34,894 nucleotides of DNA from Desulfobacteraceae bacterium. GTDB lineage: Bacteria; Desulfobacterota; Desulfobacteria; Desulfobacterales; Desulfobacteraceae. Shown piece after piece: positions 1 through 7,888 of this stretch. Location of the stretch: contig JAABSK010000004.1 of the NCBI GenBank assembly GCA_011390435.1, positions 1 to 34,894 on the forward strand, written 5' to 3'. Numbering within the stretch: the stretch's first letter is position 1; the number at the start of each line of letters is the position of its first letter. Made by a program: the position numbers and the translations under genes. The notes below the pieces were generated by a model. The model was not told the DNA's origin and did not search any database. It saw only the letters and a list, made by a program, of their open reading frames with translations.

Positions 1-240
1 TTTATAAGTTGTCAACCAACTTGAAAGCGCCTCAAGCTGATTGCTGTCGTTGCCTGAGAAAACACCCAACAATGTTCCAGAATACAAAGATGTCTCATTA
101 TTATCAACATATGCCAACTCAGTTGTCTCTTGTCGGTTTGAATCAAACGCTGTTATCTCTGTAATACTATCAGATATGGCCATTGCCGGAAGGAACACCG
201 TCAATATGATCAGGCTGAAAATACTATATATTTTTTTCAT
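1..240 (-). CDS. Exported protein of unknown function, 5' part only
   Basis: This is the first 80 codons of a gene that runs off the left edge. The start is an ATG at 240 preceded by a strong ribosome binding site (TGGAGGAAAA), which fixes it firmly. The product opens with a lysine pair and a hydrophobic stretch (IFSLIILTVFLPAMA), a typical signal peptide with probable cleavage near residue 21. The mature part is rich in Asp, Asn, Ser and Thr (LLGVFSGNDSNQLEALSSWL), as in secreted or surface-anchored proteins; some PEP-CTERM proteins look similar, but the C-terminus is not in view, so no family can be given. A sigma54-like promoter lies about 60 bases upstream. The start and export are well supported; the function is unknown. 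Confidence 0.8.
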   Translation of the reverse strand, partial: MKKIYSIFSLIILTVFLPAMAISDSITEITAFDSNRQETTELAYVDNNETSLYSGTLLGVFSGNDSNQLEALSSWLTTYK

Positions 241-307
241 TTTTCCTCCAAAATTGCGCATTATTCAAACAAATCATCCATGTTGTGATCAATTTAAATT
301 TATAAAA

Positions 308-324
308 TGCAAAAAATGGGCCAA
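308..324 (-). promoter_or_regulatory. Candidate sigma54 (-24/-12) promoter for the exported protein gene
   Basis: On the minus strand the sequence reads TTGGCCCATTTTTTGCA. The invariant GG (322-321) and GC (310-309) are exactly 10 bases apart, with TTGG and TTGCA matching the sigma54 consensus TGGCACG-N4-TTGCA at most positions. Predicted transcription starts near 298, leaving a leader of about 58 bases before the ATG at 240. A sigma54 activator is encoded in the same window at 16299-17783, but nothing links it directly to this site. Confidence 0.6.
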
Positions 325-354
325 ACACAAAGTATTTCAATCTTTTCCATGTTT

Positions 355-1017
355 TCAGGCAAAATCTTCAATGGAGAACAGAAAATGCATCAGCGGCGTC
401 AGAAAATTATCCGGCATGTCTTCGAATTCCGCGCCAATGGAAAACTGGCCCTGCTCACGGGATACGTTCCGGACACATGCCATGCAGCCGATTTCGTCAC
501 TGATTCCAGGGAACTGACAATACAGACGAAAAATATCACCTTCTCTTAATGGTGCAAAATGGGCTTTGTTTTCACGGTATTTAAACCGGCAGCCATGCTT
601 GCTCATATCGAACACAACTGCATTGAATTCTGTTCTTTTGGCTTCTACCCTGCCGGGAATGATCACGTTATTTCGTTTGACCACCCGAAGCTCACGCTTC
701 TGGACGACTTTTGGATATTCAATCGCAATGGCACGGATGGGATTTGTAATCGTCTCGATCACCGCGGTCTGGAACGCGTAAACCGATCCATCATACAGAT
801 ATTTGACCACCATTTTGCTGCCGACAAATAATTTGTTTTTGACACTTTTATACCGTTTGGGGAATGTCACCATCATAAATTCATCTTTGAGAAGCCCAAT
901 AAAAATGCTGGTGACAGAAAAACTCACTCCGTCAATTTCCAGATATACCCAGGTGCCGATATCAATATAAATCCCCTCTGATTTATCAAGCTCCAGAAGC
1001 CCCTCCAAATTTTCCAT
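355..1017 (-). CDS. PilZ domain protein, YcgR-like c-di-GMP receptor
   Basis: The 220-aa protein has an N-terminal beta-rich module (about residues 15-100) like the PilZN/YcgR-N domain and a C-terminal PilZ domain (about 105-215). The c-di-GMP-binding residues are visible: RVVKR (RxxxR, R111 and R115) just before the barrel and DMSKHG (D/NxSxxG, 137-142). Proteins of this shape bind cyclic di-GMP in the cytoplasm and alter motility, secretion or polysaccharide output. There is no signal peptide or membrane segment. The ATG at 1017 has AGGGAG about 12 bases upstream. The gene follows the protease terminator and has its own TTGACA-type promoter. No flagellar or polysaccharide gene is near, so the output is unknown. 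Confidence 0.85.
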   Translation of the reverse strand: MENLEGLLELDKSEGIYIDIGTWVYLEIDGVSFSVTSIFIGLLKDEFMMVTFPKRYKSVKNKLFVGSKMVVKYLYDGSVYAFQTAVIETITNPIRAIAIEYPKVVQKRELRVVKRNNVIIPGRVEAKRTEFNAVVFDMSKHGCRFKYRENKAHFAPLREGDIFRLYCQFPGISDEIGCMACVRNVSREQGQFSIGAEFEDMPDNFLTPLMHFLFSIEDFA

Positions 1018-1071
1018 ACGCGTCTGTTCTCCCTGAATTTAAGCATCCATCCAATTGAAAATATGTCTCAA

Positions 1072-1098
1072 ATTATGGGGTGATCAAATATTTGTCAA
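1072..1098 (-). promoter_or_regulatory. Candidate housekeeping promoter for the PilZ gene
   Basis: On the minus strand a perfect TTGACA (1098-1093) is followed after 15 bases by CATAAT (1077-1072), giving a leader of about 50 bases. The spacer is shorter than the ideal 17, so the exact -10 is uncertain. It begins only a few bases after the terminator hairpin of the upstream protease gene, which is a sensible place for a new transcription unit. Confidence 0.4.
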
Positions 1099-1105
1099 GC
1101 ACTAA

Positions 1106-1144
1106 AAGCGGCATCTCCCGACTGATTCAAGGAGAATGCCGCTT
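1106..1144 (-). terminator. Hairpin terminator after the periplasmic protease gene
   Basis: The arms AAGCGGCATCTCC (1106-1118) and GGAGAATGCCGCTT (1131-1144) pair over 13 bp with one bulged base and a 12-base loop. On the minus strand the stem ends in CTTTT followed by A, so the T-run is short but present. It lies 24 bases beyond the stop of the protease gene and just before the PilZ promoter. With AAAA at the other end it could slow transcription in both directions. Confidence 0.6.
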
Positions 1145-1167
1145 CGTGCAAAAGGACTTCTTAAAGA

Positions 1168-2586
1168 TCAGGGCTGTTTAAAGCTGACCACAAACACCTG
1201 GCTGTTGCCGCGCCTGAACAGCATATGAACCATGGCGCCCTTGGATATTTTTTCCAGATATGACTGGTACTGGGAAACCGTTTCAAGTTTCTGGCGGTTG
1301 ATCTCCATCAACAGGTCACCAGGACGAATCGGGGTTGCTGCAGCTGAACTGTCCGGTTCAATATCCATGACAACAAGCCCCTTAATGTTTTCAGGATATC
1401 CCAGCTTTCCTGCAATATCTGCATTCATCTGCTGCAGTTTCAACCCGAAGCGATCGTAACCATCACGCAATGGTTCATCACCTGGCGCCTGATCCGGACG
1501 TTTCCCCAGTTTTACCTTGATCGTTCGCTGGGCTCCGTCCCGGATCAGTTTCACCCGGATCACTTCACCCACAGAGATTCCAGCCACTGTCAGGGACAGG
1601 TCTCTGGAATTTTCAATTTCCTTGTCATCAATTTTAATGATCACATCACCGGCCTGGATACCGGCTTCTTCTGCAGGTTCCCCCGGATAGACCTTTGCAA
1701 CAAAAACACCCTTGGTTTTTTTGATCTGATAATACTCTGCCAGCTCTTCTGTGACATTCTGAATGGCAACCCCCATCCAGCCGCGGGACACAGACTGCTG
1801 TTCAGTCAACTGCTCAATGATTCCGATGGCAAGATCTGAAGGGATGGCAAATCCGATTCCCTGACCAGAGCTGATAATCGCAGTATTGATGCCGATCACC
1901 TCACCGTCAAGATTCAGCAGCGGACCACCGGAATTGCCCGGATTGATCGATGCATCTGTCTGAATAAAGTCATCATACGGGCCGGAGCCGATGATCCGGC
2001 CTTTTGCACTGACAATACCGGCCGTCACTGTCTGTTCAAGCCCGAACGGACTGCCGATGGCTACCACCCATGACCCCACAGTGGCATCTGATGAGGCCCC
2101 GAATTTTAAGGGGATCAGGTTTTTTCCCTTAATCTTGATCAGCGCCAGATCTGTCATGGGATCTGCGCCAATAATTTCAGCATCATATTCAGCTTTATCG
2201 TGCAAAATTACCTTGACCTTATCCGCATCTTTAATCACGTGATGATTGGTGACAATGTATCCATCCGCACTGATGATGAACCCTGACCCCAGGCTCTGTT
2301 CTTTCCTGTTTTGCGGCCGCTGGTTGTTGAAAAACGGGGCAAAAAAATCATTGAACGGATCCTGGTTGCCAAATGGCTGACCAAAGAAATGCCGGTACAC
2401 CCGCCCTCCGCCCTGAACGGTTTTGACGGTCTGAATGTTCACAACCCCTGGTTTTGCCTGCTCTGCAAGGGCTGAAAAATCTGCAGGGATCATTCTGGCA
2501 CCTGCAGAATGGTCTCTGGCCATGACAGGGACAGCCATCAACCCGATCAACAAAAGAATTGAAATTACGCTGGAGATCTGTTTCAT
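1168..2586 (-). CDS. degP: Do family periplasmic serine protease/chaperone (DegP/DegQ type)
   Basis: The 472-aa protein has a signal peptide (residues 1-23, cut after VMA), a trypsin-like domain and two PDZ domains (about 265-360 and 380-470). The catalytic triad is complete: His116 in TNHHVI, Asp146 in MTDLALI, Ser219 in GNSGGPL. Length and order match DegP/DegQ, which refold or degrade damaged periplasmic and outer membrane proteins. The region around residues 60-95 is rich in Phe, Asn and Gln, like the flexible LA loop. The start ATG at 2586 has a strong AAGGAGGA site. It lies 73 bases downstream of a sensor kinase gene on the same strand, which suggests regulation by that two-component pair. 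DegP versus DegQ cannot be settled from sequence alone. Confidence 0.93.
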   Translation of the reverse strand: MKQISSVISILLLIGLMAVPVMARDHSAGARMIPADFSALAEQAKPGVVNIQTVKTVQGGGRVYRHFFGQPFGNQDPFNDFFAPFFNNQRPQNRKEQSLGSGFIISADGYIVTNHHVIKDADKVKVILHDKAEYDAEIIGADPMTDLALIKIKGKNLIPLKFGASSDATVGSWVVAIGSPFGLEQTVTAGIVSAKGRIIGSGPYDDFIQTDASINPGNSGGPLLNLDGEVIGINTAIISSGQGIGFAIPSDLAIGIIEQLTEQQSVSRGWMGVAIQNVTEELAEYYQIKKTKGVFVAKVYPGEPAEEAGIQAGDVIIKIDDKEIENSRDLSLTVAGISVGEVIRVKLIRDGAQRTIKVKLGKRPDQAPGDEPLRDGYDRFGLKLQQMNADIAGKLGYPENIKGLVVMDIEPDSSAAATPIRPGDLLMEINRQKLETVSQYQSYLEKISKGAMVHMLFRRGNSQVFVVSFKQP

Positions 2587-2610
2587 CTCATCCTCCTTCC
2601 GGTTAAAAAC

Positions 2611-2638
2611 AAAATATGTCAGTTCTAACGATTCTCAA
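2611..2638 (-). promoter_or_regulatory. Possible internal promoter for the protease gene
   Basis: On the minus strand TTGAGA (2638-2633) and TATTTT (2616-2611) are 16 bases apart, in the 73-base gap between the kinase stop and the protease start. Both boxes are imperfect. It would let the protease be made separately from its regulators. Confidence 0.3.
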
Positions 2639-2659
2639 TATAATCCTTTTTCATGACAA

Positions 2660-4066
2660 TTAAATGACCTGAAAATTACCATATGGTAATGAAATGGTGA
2701 ACACAGAGCCCTTGCGCGGCGTGCTGGTAACACAGATATCTCCTTGATGCCGGCGGATAATGGTTCGGGCAAGACTCAGCCCAAGACCAGCACCAGGGCT
2801 TGTCCTGGAGGATTCAGCCCTGAAAAAGCGCTGAAAAATTTTTTCTTTGTTTTCAGGGTCAATGCCCACTCCGGTATCGCAGATTTCAATGACAGCCGTC
2901 TGGCTCTGCTGATATGCAGTCACACGGATCATTCCATGGTGGCCGGTATATTTGATGGCATTATCCAAAAGATTGGAAAACGCCCGCTGAAGCATTCTCA
3001 CATCAGCCATCAGATAAAGGTCATCTTCGATACTGGTTTCAAAAAGAATCTGTTTGTCTTCTGCCAGCGGCGCAAACAAATCACAGGCTTCTAAGATCAT
3101 ACCGGAAAGATGAATCTGTTCAAAGTCAAAATCATCTTTCCGGATCTCAGCCTTTGAGATCAGCAGCATGGTATTGATCATGTCCAGCAGGCGGTCGGAT
3201 TCTTCAATCGTGTTGGCGGCCATTTCACGGTAATCTGTGAGCGTATCTTCCTGAACAAGGGCCAGTTCGGCATATCCCCGAATCCGGGTAATGGGGCTTT
3301 TCAGATCATGGGCAATATTATCACTGATCTCCCGATTGGTTTTCACCAGTGCCTCGATCCGGTCAAGCATGGAATTAAAGGTCGTTGCCAGGGTATCCAG
3401 TTCATCCCGGCTGCCGGTCTGGGCCACCCGGGCTGCCAGATTGGTTGCTGAAATATTTTTTGCCGTCCGGGTGATCCGGCTCACTTTTGACATCGCCTTT
3501 TGCACCAGAAGCCATCCTGCCACTGCGCTGAACAGGATAATAAATCCCATGGCACCGATAAAAACCTTTTGGAACGCTTTTAAAAAAGACGTATACCCAT
3601 CCATGGCAATACCGGTCTGTAAAATCACGTCACCGGCAATAAAGCTGTACAGGATGCGGGCCTTCTGCCCGGAAGACTTCAGCACAACCGTTTCAAAAAA
3701 ATCCTCTCTGTTGACCACCAGGTGCTGCAATGCATCCTCACTGACCTGGACATCCTTCCAGTACGACATGTGAGAAGACGCAAAAACTTCTCCTGTGGGG
3801 TATACCAGCCGAAAAAAATTCACTTTTTCACCAGCAGCCTGGGCCTGGACCACAGCAAGTTCCCGTGCGCCGACAAGTCCCCTGCGGTGAATGATCGCTG
3901 AAAATTTCGATGCATTGTCCATCAGTTCCTGATCCATCTGGCGATGCAGGGTCTGACTGGCCAGAAAATAAAAAAGCATAAAGGTTACGCCGGCACACAC
4001 AGAAAAGATCCCTGCAAACCAGAGGGTCAGTCGAAATGCCATGGTATTGAAAAACTGAAATCTCAT
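2660..4066 (-). CDS. Membrane sensor histidine kinase (HAMP, HisKA, HATPase)
   Basis: The 468-aa kinase has two membrane segments (about 15-37 and 168-189) around a periplasmic sensor of roughly 130 residues. These are followed by a HAMP domain (190-243), HisKA with phospho-acceptor His253 in IAHDLKSP, and an HATPase domain with N box (NLLDNAIKY), G1 (DTGVGI, 397-402) and G2 (GAGLGL, 425-430). All residues needed for activity are present. The build resembles CusS/QseC-class kinases that pair with OmpR-type regulators. Its ATG overlaps the regulator stop by four bases (ATGA), so the pair is translationally coupled. The sensed signal cannot be read from the sequence; the adjacent protease gene argues for envelope stress. 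Confidence 0.92.
   Translation of the reverse strand: MRFQFFNTMAFRLTLWFAGIFSVCAGVTFMLFYFLASQTLHRQMDQELMDNASKFSAIIHRRGLVGARELAVVQAQAAGEKVNFFRLVYPTGEVFASSHMSYWKDVQVSEDALQHLVVNREDFFETVVLKSSGQKARILYSFIAGDVILQTGIAMDGYTSFLKAFQKVFIGAMGFIILFSAVAGWLLVQKAMSKVSRITRTAKNISATNLAARVAQTGSRDELDTLATTFNSMLDRIEALVKTNREISDNIAHDLKSPITRIRGYAELALVQEDTLTDYREMAANTIEESDRLLDMINTMLLISKAEIRKDDFDFEQIHLSGMILEACDLFAPLAEDKQILFETSIEDDLYLMADVRMLQRAFSNLLDNAIKYTGHHGMIRVTAYQQSQTAVIEICDTGVGIDPENKEKIFQRFFRAESSRTSPGAGLGLSLARTIIRRHQGDICVTSTPRKGSVFTISLPYGNFQVI
2676..2689. repeat. 14-bp perfect palindrome TTACCATATGGTAA
   Basis: The sequence TTACCATATGGTAA lies in the last codons of the kinase gene, 90-103 bases upstream of the protease ATG. 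Such a palindrome could be an operator for protease expression, or chance coding sequence (it encodes part of LPYGNF). No second copy was noticed in the window. Confidence 0.35.
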
Positions 4067-4737
4067 TGGGCTTTCAGCACATATCCTGCTCCGCGAACCG
4101 TATGGATCAGCCGGGTATCAAACCCTTTGTCGATTTTATCCCTGAGCCGGCAGATCCGAGCTTCCACCACATTGGTCATGGGATCAAAATTATAATCCCA
4201 GACATGTTCCATGATCATGGTGCGCGAAACCACCCGTTCCCGGTTTCTCAGCAGATATTCAAGCAGGGAAAACTCCAGCGGCTGAAGTTCAATCACGCAG
4301 CCTTCCCGTTTCACCTGCCGTTTGACAATATCAAGGGTTAATCCGCCATAGGACAGACTGGTCGGATCAGAAATGTTTCCAGCCCGCCGGATCAGGGCCT
4401 GGACCCGTGCCAGAAGCTCACTAAAGGCAAACGGCTTTGTCAGATAGTCATCAGCCCCTGCCTGGAGGCCGTCTACCCGGTCATCGACCCGGTCCCGGGC
4501 ACTGAGGATCATAATCGGGGTATTGTTTTGATCTTTCCGGATTTTTTTGATCAAAGAGATGCCGTCCACCCCAGGCAGCATAATGTCAACAATCAGGGTA
4601 TCATACGTTTCCACCTGAGCCATCTCAAATCCCAGGGTCCCGGTGGGGGCATGGTCCACTGCAAAACCGGCAGACTTCAGTCCTTTTTTCACAAAATTGG
4701 CGATTTTCAGGTCATCTTCGATTACCAGAATTCTCAT
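4063..4737 (-). CDS. OmpR/PhoB-family response regulator
   Basis: The 224-aa regulator has a receiver domain (1-115) and a winged-helix DNA-binding domain (about 128-222). The acidic pocket (D8, D9), phospho-acceptor D51 in LIVDIMLPG, S79 and K101 in LTKPF are all present. The output domain ends in the usual HTVRGAGYVL. Best resemblance is to CusR/QseB-class regulators. The ATG at 4737 has AAGGAG 11 bases upstream. It is the first gene of a probable regulator-kinase-protease unit, so the likely target is the protease gene and its own promoter. Target genes are inferred from context only. Confidence 0.93.
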   Translation of the reverse strand: MRILVIEDDLKIANFVKKGLKSAGFAVDHAPTGTLGFEMAQVETYDTLIVDIMLPGVDGISLIKKIRKDQNNTPIMILSARDRVDDRVDGLQAGADDYLTKPFAFSELLARVQALIRRAGNISDPTSLSYGGLTLDIVKRQVKREGCVIELQPLEFSLLEYLLRNRERVVSRTMIMEHVWDYNFDPMTNVVEARICRLRDKIDKGFDTRLIHTVRGAGYVLKAQ

Positions 4738-4779
4738 CAGCCCATGACTCCTTGGTTGGATATTTCACGTATCAAAGGC

Positions 4780-4807
4780 ATTATAATGGTTTAACACGAC
4801 AAATCAA
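4780..4807 (-). promoter_or_regulatory. Candidate promoter of the two-component/protease unit
   Basis: On the minus strand a perfect TATAAT (4785-4780) is preceded after 16 bases by TTGATT (4807-4802). A start near 4773 would give a leader of about 35 bases carrying the AAGGAG site. The -10 box lies within a near-symmetric ATTATAAT and also reads as TATAAT on the plus strand, but there it lacks a good -35. Confidence 0.45.
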
Positions 4808-4915
4808 TGGCTTTGTCATTCCGGTTTTGATGTTTGGATTTGATTTTTCCGGGCCAAAACGGTAAGCTTGCCCTGTTTTTTTGATCAATCATCTATCATC
4901 ACAAAATGGGGAACA

Positions 4916-5149
4916 ATGAAATATTCATGGTGGTTTTTTCAGGTGCTGGGAATGCTGATATCGGCATTTTTCATCATCTTTGGTATTGATCTTCTGCGCG
5001 GAGCTTACACGCTGAATGACCCGTTCAGCTTTGTCATGGTCTTTTTTGCTGCCAGCTTTATCCTGCTCATCAGCCTGACCCTTTTCATCAGTTTCCTGAT
5101 CAAAATGATCCGGGTTTACCGGCAGATCACCCTTCAAGCGGACAAATAA
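4916..5149 (+). CDS. Small two-span membrane protein of unknown function
   Basis: The 77-aa product has two clear hydrophobic spans (about residues 4-26 and 35-60) and a short basic tail (KMIRVYRQ), so both ends probably face the cytoplasm. I chose the ATG at 4916 over an in-frame ATG at 4868 because TGGGGA sits four bases upstream and the extra 16 residues look unstructured. It ends five bases before the Uup start, and Uup has no good ribosome binding site of its own. The two genes are therefore probably co-translated. I do not recognise the family. Confidence 0.7.
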   Translation: MKYSWWFFQVLGMLISAFFIIFGIDLLRGAYTLNDPFSFVMVFFAASFILLISLTLFISFLIKMIRVYRQITLQADK

Positions 5150-5154
5150 ACACA

Positions 5155-6969
5155 ATGGGACTGATTTTCAGCTGCAGACAGATATCCAAAACCTACGGGG
5201 ACGACACCCTTTTTTTTGACCTGTCCATTGACGTGAAAGAAAAGGAACAGATGGGCCTGATCGGTATGAACGGATCAGGAAAATCCAGCTTTTTAAAACT
5301 GCTGGCCGGCTTGAGCCAGCCGGATACCGGACAGATAACGGTTCAGCCGCACATACGATCGGTTTACCTTGAACAGGATGACCCTCTGACGCCGGGCAAA
5401 ACAGTTGAGCAGACTTTATACGACAGCATCAAATCCTACCCGCTTGATGAGAAAGAACGTCATGCCATTGTCCAGAGCTCTCTGGGAAAGGGCGGGTTCC
5501 AGGATCCGGCGATGCGTGTGGATCAACTTTCCGGCGGCTGGAAAAAACGACTGGCCATCACACGTGCCTTGTGCTGCCAGCCGGACGTGCTCCTGCTGGA
5601 CGAGCCCACCAATCATCTGGACATCAATGGCATCCTCTGGCTGGAAAACATCCTCAAAACAGCTGCCTTTTCCTTTATTGTGGTGAGCCATGACCGGGCC
5701 TTTCTTGAAAACGTCTGCCAGAACATGATGGAAATTGCCCGATACTATCCGTCTGGATATTTTAAAATCCAGGGAGGCTACACTGAATTTAAAAAACAGC
5801 GGGATCTGTTTCTGGCAGCTCAGCAAAAACAGCAGGCATCCCTGGCCAGTAAAATGCGCCGGGAAGATGAATGGCTCAGACAAGGGGCAAAGGCCAGAAG
5901 TACCAAGGCAAAATACCGGATTGAACAGGCACAGCAGCTCCGTCTTGAGCTGATGGCTGTCAGAAATCGAAACCAGCAGACTGCCGCACTTGAGATTGAC
6001 TTTCATGCCACCGGGCGCCAGACCCGTAAACTTTTGCGGGCCAGTCATATCCAAAAAACCATTGACGGAAACTGCCTGTTTTCTGATATCACTTTTGAGC
6101 TTGGCCCAGGGTTCTGCTTAGGGGTTGCCGGAGAAAACGGCAGCGGAAAATCAACGTTTCTGTCGATTCTTGAAAAGAAAACCAAACCTGATTCCGGAAC
6201 AATCCAGTGGGCGGAAAATCTTAAAATTGCCGTATTTGATCAAAAACGCTCCAGTCTGAACATGACGCATTCATTAAAAGAAGCGCTGAATCCAGCTGGA
6301 GGAGACAGTGTCACTTACAAAAACCAGTCCATCCATATTGTGACCTGGGCCAAACGGTTTCTGTTCATGCCGGACCAACTGGAGATGCCGGTCCAAAATC
6401 TTTCCGGCGGAGAACAGGCAAGAATCATCCTGGCCAATATCATGCTCACACCGTGTGACCTTCTTCTTCTGGACGAGCCCACAAACGACCTGGATATCCT
6501 TTCTCTGGAAGTGCTTGAAGACAGTATCCGCCAGTTTCCCGGAGCAGTTGTTGTTGTCTCCCATGATCGCTATCTCATGGACCGGATCTGCCACCGGATC
6601 CTCTATCTGGATCCGGGAAAAACGCCTCAGACATACAAAAATTTTGACCAGATCATGGCCCATCGCCAAGAACAGCTCGCTGCAAAAAAACCGACCTCTA
6701 AAAAAACGCCGGCAAAAAAACCAAAAACGGCTGTTTCTTTCTCGTTCAAAGAAAAATTTGAACTGGAACATATCGAAACCCGCATTCTGGAATCAGAACA
6801 GGCAGTTGAAGATCTATCTGAGAAAATTCAGGACCCAGATATTCTCCGGGATGCCGACAAAATGAAACACTATTGTGCCCTTCTTGAAACCGCCCAGAAT
6901 CAGGTACATGACCTGTATGAACGGTGGGAATTTCTCGAGCACAAAAAACAGTCTTCCGGCCAGTCCTGA
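5155..6969 (+). CDS. uup: ABC-F ATPase Uup
   Basis: The 604-aa protein has two ABC ATPase domains without membrane segments. Domain 1 has Walker A GMNGSGKS (37-44), signature LSGGW (125-129) and LLLDEPTNHLD (146-156). Domain 2 has GENGSGKST (326-334), LSGGE (416-420) and LLLLDEPTNDLD (436-447). Between them is the charged ABC-F linker (about 215-290). A Lys-rich stretch (505-525) leads to a C-terminal coiled coil (about 530-598), which is the mark of Uup among ABC-F proteins. Uup binds ribosomes and branched DNA, and influences transposon excision and ribosome assembly. The junction AATAAACACAATG lacks a Shine-Dalgarno sequence, pointing to coupling with the small membrane protein upstream. 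Confidence 0.93.
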   Translation: MGLIFSCRQISKTYGDDTLFFDLSIDVKEKEQMGLIGMNGSGKSSFLKLLAGLSQPDTGQITVQPHIRSVYLEQDDPLTPGKTVEQTLYDSIKSYPLDEKERHAIVQSSLGKGGFQDPAMRVDQLSGGWKKRLAITRALCCQPDVLLLDEPTNHLDINGILWLENILKTAAFSFIVVSHDRAFLENVCQNMMEIARYYPSGYFKIQGGYTEFKKQRDLFLAAQQKQQASLASKMRREDEWLRQGAKARSTKAKYRIEQAQQLRLELMAVRNRNQQTAALEIDFHATGRQTRKLLRASHIQKTIDGNCLFSDITFELGPGFCLGVAGENGSGKSTFLSILEKKTKPDSGTIQWAENLKIAVFDQKRSSLNMTHSLKEALNPAGGDSVTYKNQSIHIVTWAKRFLFMPDQLEMPVQNLSGGEQARIILANIMLTPCDLLLLDEPTNDLDILSLEVLEDSIRQFPGAVVVVSHDRYLMDRICHRILYLDPGKTPQTYKNFDQIMAHRQEQLAAKKPTSKKTPAKKPKTAVSFSFKEKFELEHIETRILESEQAVEDLSEKIQDPDILRDADKMKHYCALLETAQNQVHDLYERWEFLEHKKQSSGQS

Positions 6970-6990
6970 CAGCAATGACAGCTTCAGTTT

Positions 6991-7158
6991 TTATTCTTTG
7001 ATAATAAATTCATCCAGTTTTTCAAACAGGGATTCCGGCCATTGTTCGGCATGCAAAAAAAGGTGTTTTTCCGCTTCAGTCAGGCTGTCTTTAATTTTCT
7101 GAGGCAGGCTGTCATATGACATCTGCCGCTCTTTATCCGGTTTTTTCTCTTTTTTCAT
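6991..7158 (-). CDS. Small acidic-tailed protein (55 aa) downstream of rsmE
   Basis: A 55-codon frame runs from ATG 7158 to TAA 6993-6991. The product has a Lys-rich start (MKKEKKPDKERQ) and an amphipathic remainder containing LPQKIKDSLTEAEKHLFLH, AEQWPESLFEKLDEF and IIKE. AAAGGA lies about ten bases before the ATG. It begins 12 bases after the rsmE stop on the same strand and converges on uup with a 21-base gap. Composition and position suggest a real gene rather than chance. No catalytic motif is visible; it may be a small helical binding protein. Function unknown. Confidence 0.65.
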   Translation of the reverse strand: MKKEKKPDKERQMSYDSLPQKIKDSLTEAEKHLFLHAEQWPESLFEKLDEFIIKE

Positions 7159-7170
7159 CTCTAGTTTCCT

Positions 7171-7887
7171 TTACGCTGATAGATACAATCGGGATATCAA
7201 TGCGGTGACCGCGGTTTCCACTTTTAAAATTCTGGGGCCGATATGACAGGGCGCACACCCCGCACTTTCGAGGGTTTTGATCTCCCGGTCAATAAACCCA
7301 CCTTCCGGCCCGACCACCAGCACTGATTTTTGTGCAAGTCCGTACGGGCAGACCCTGTCGGTTTTCGGGTGAGCCGTCATACACACCGCATCCTGACAGA
7401 GATCCGGCAGCTCCTCTTTGACAAATTCGGTGAAAAACCGGCGCTGATAAATCCGGGGAAGGATGGTGTCAGCGCCCTGCTCCAGCCCCAGAATCATCTG
7501 CTCCCGCAGGGAAGGTTCACTTAAAACCGGGCTGTTCCAGAAACTTTTTTCCACCCGCCAGGCATTGATCAGGTATATGGTTTTAACGCCAAGGGTGGTG
7601 ACCTGCTGTATGATCCGCCGGAGCATCTTGGGTCGGGGGAGTGCAAGAACCAGGATCAGGGGAAGCGGTTCTGGCGGATCATTTTCCAGGCAAATCTTCA
7701 TCTCAAGACAGGTTGCACTGATACGGGTCACAATCCCGTTGCCGACACCACCGTTCAGCAAACCGCAGCGCAGCTCATCCTGCAAAGCGACTTTATTGAT
7801 CGTCATCAGATGCTGAAAGCGTCGGCCGTCAATCACTGCATATCCCGGTCGGCAGATATCGGTTTCTTTCAGGAGCACAAGGTTCAT
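7171..7887 (-). CDS. rsmE: 16S rRNA m3U1498 methyltransferase RsmE
   Basis: The 238-aa protein has an N-terminal PUA-like RNA-binding part (about 1-70) and a C-terminal SPOUT methyltransferase. The trefoil-knot SAM-binding motifs are clear: LVVGPEGGF (about 190-198) and IGPRILKVETAV near the end. RsmE methylates N3 of U1498 in the 30S decoding region. The ATG at 7887 follows the upstream dehydrogenase stop by one base (TGAAATG) and has no Shine-Dalgarno of its own, so it is probably made by translational coupling. The methyl donor and fold are sure; the exact target follows from family knowledge. Confidence 0.92.
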   Translation of the reverse strand: MNLVLLKETDICRPGYAVIDGRRFQHLMTINKVALQDELRCGLLNGGVGNGIVTRISATCLEMKICLENDPPEPLPLILVLALPRPKMLRRIIQQVTTLGVKTIYLINAWRVEKSFWNSPVLSEPSLREQMILGLEQGADTILPRIYQRRFFTEFVKEELPDLCQDAVCMTAHPKTDRVCPYGLAQKSVLVVGPEGGFIDREIKTLESAGCAPCHIGPRILKVETAVTALISRLYLSA

Positions 7888-7888
7888 T

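Noticed and set aside
41..549. Plus-strand frames at the left edge
   Set aside because: The minus strand has a signal-peptide gene with a strong start site and a PilZ gene; the plus frames have no motif and fall opposite them.
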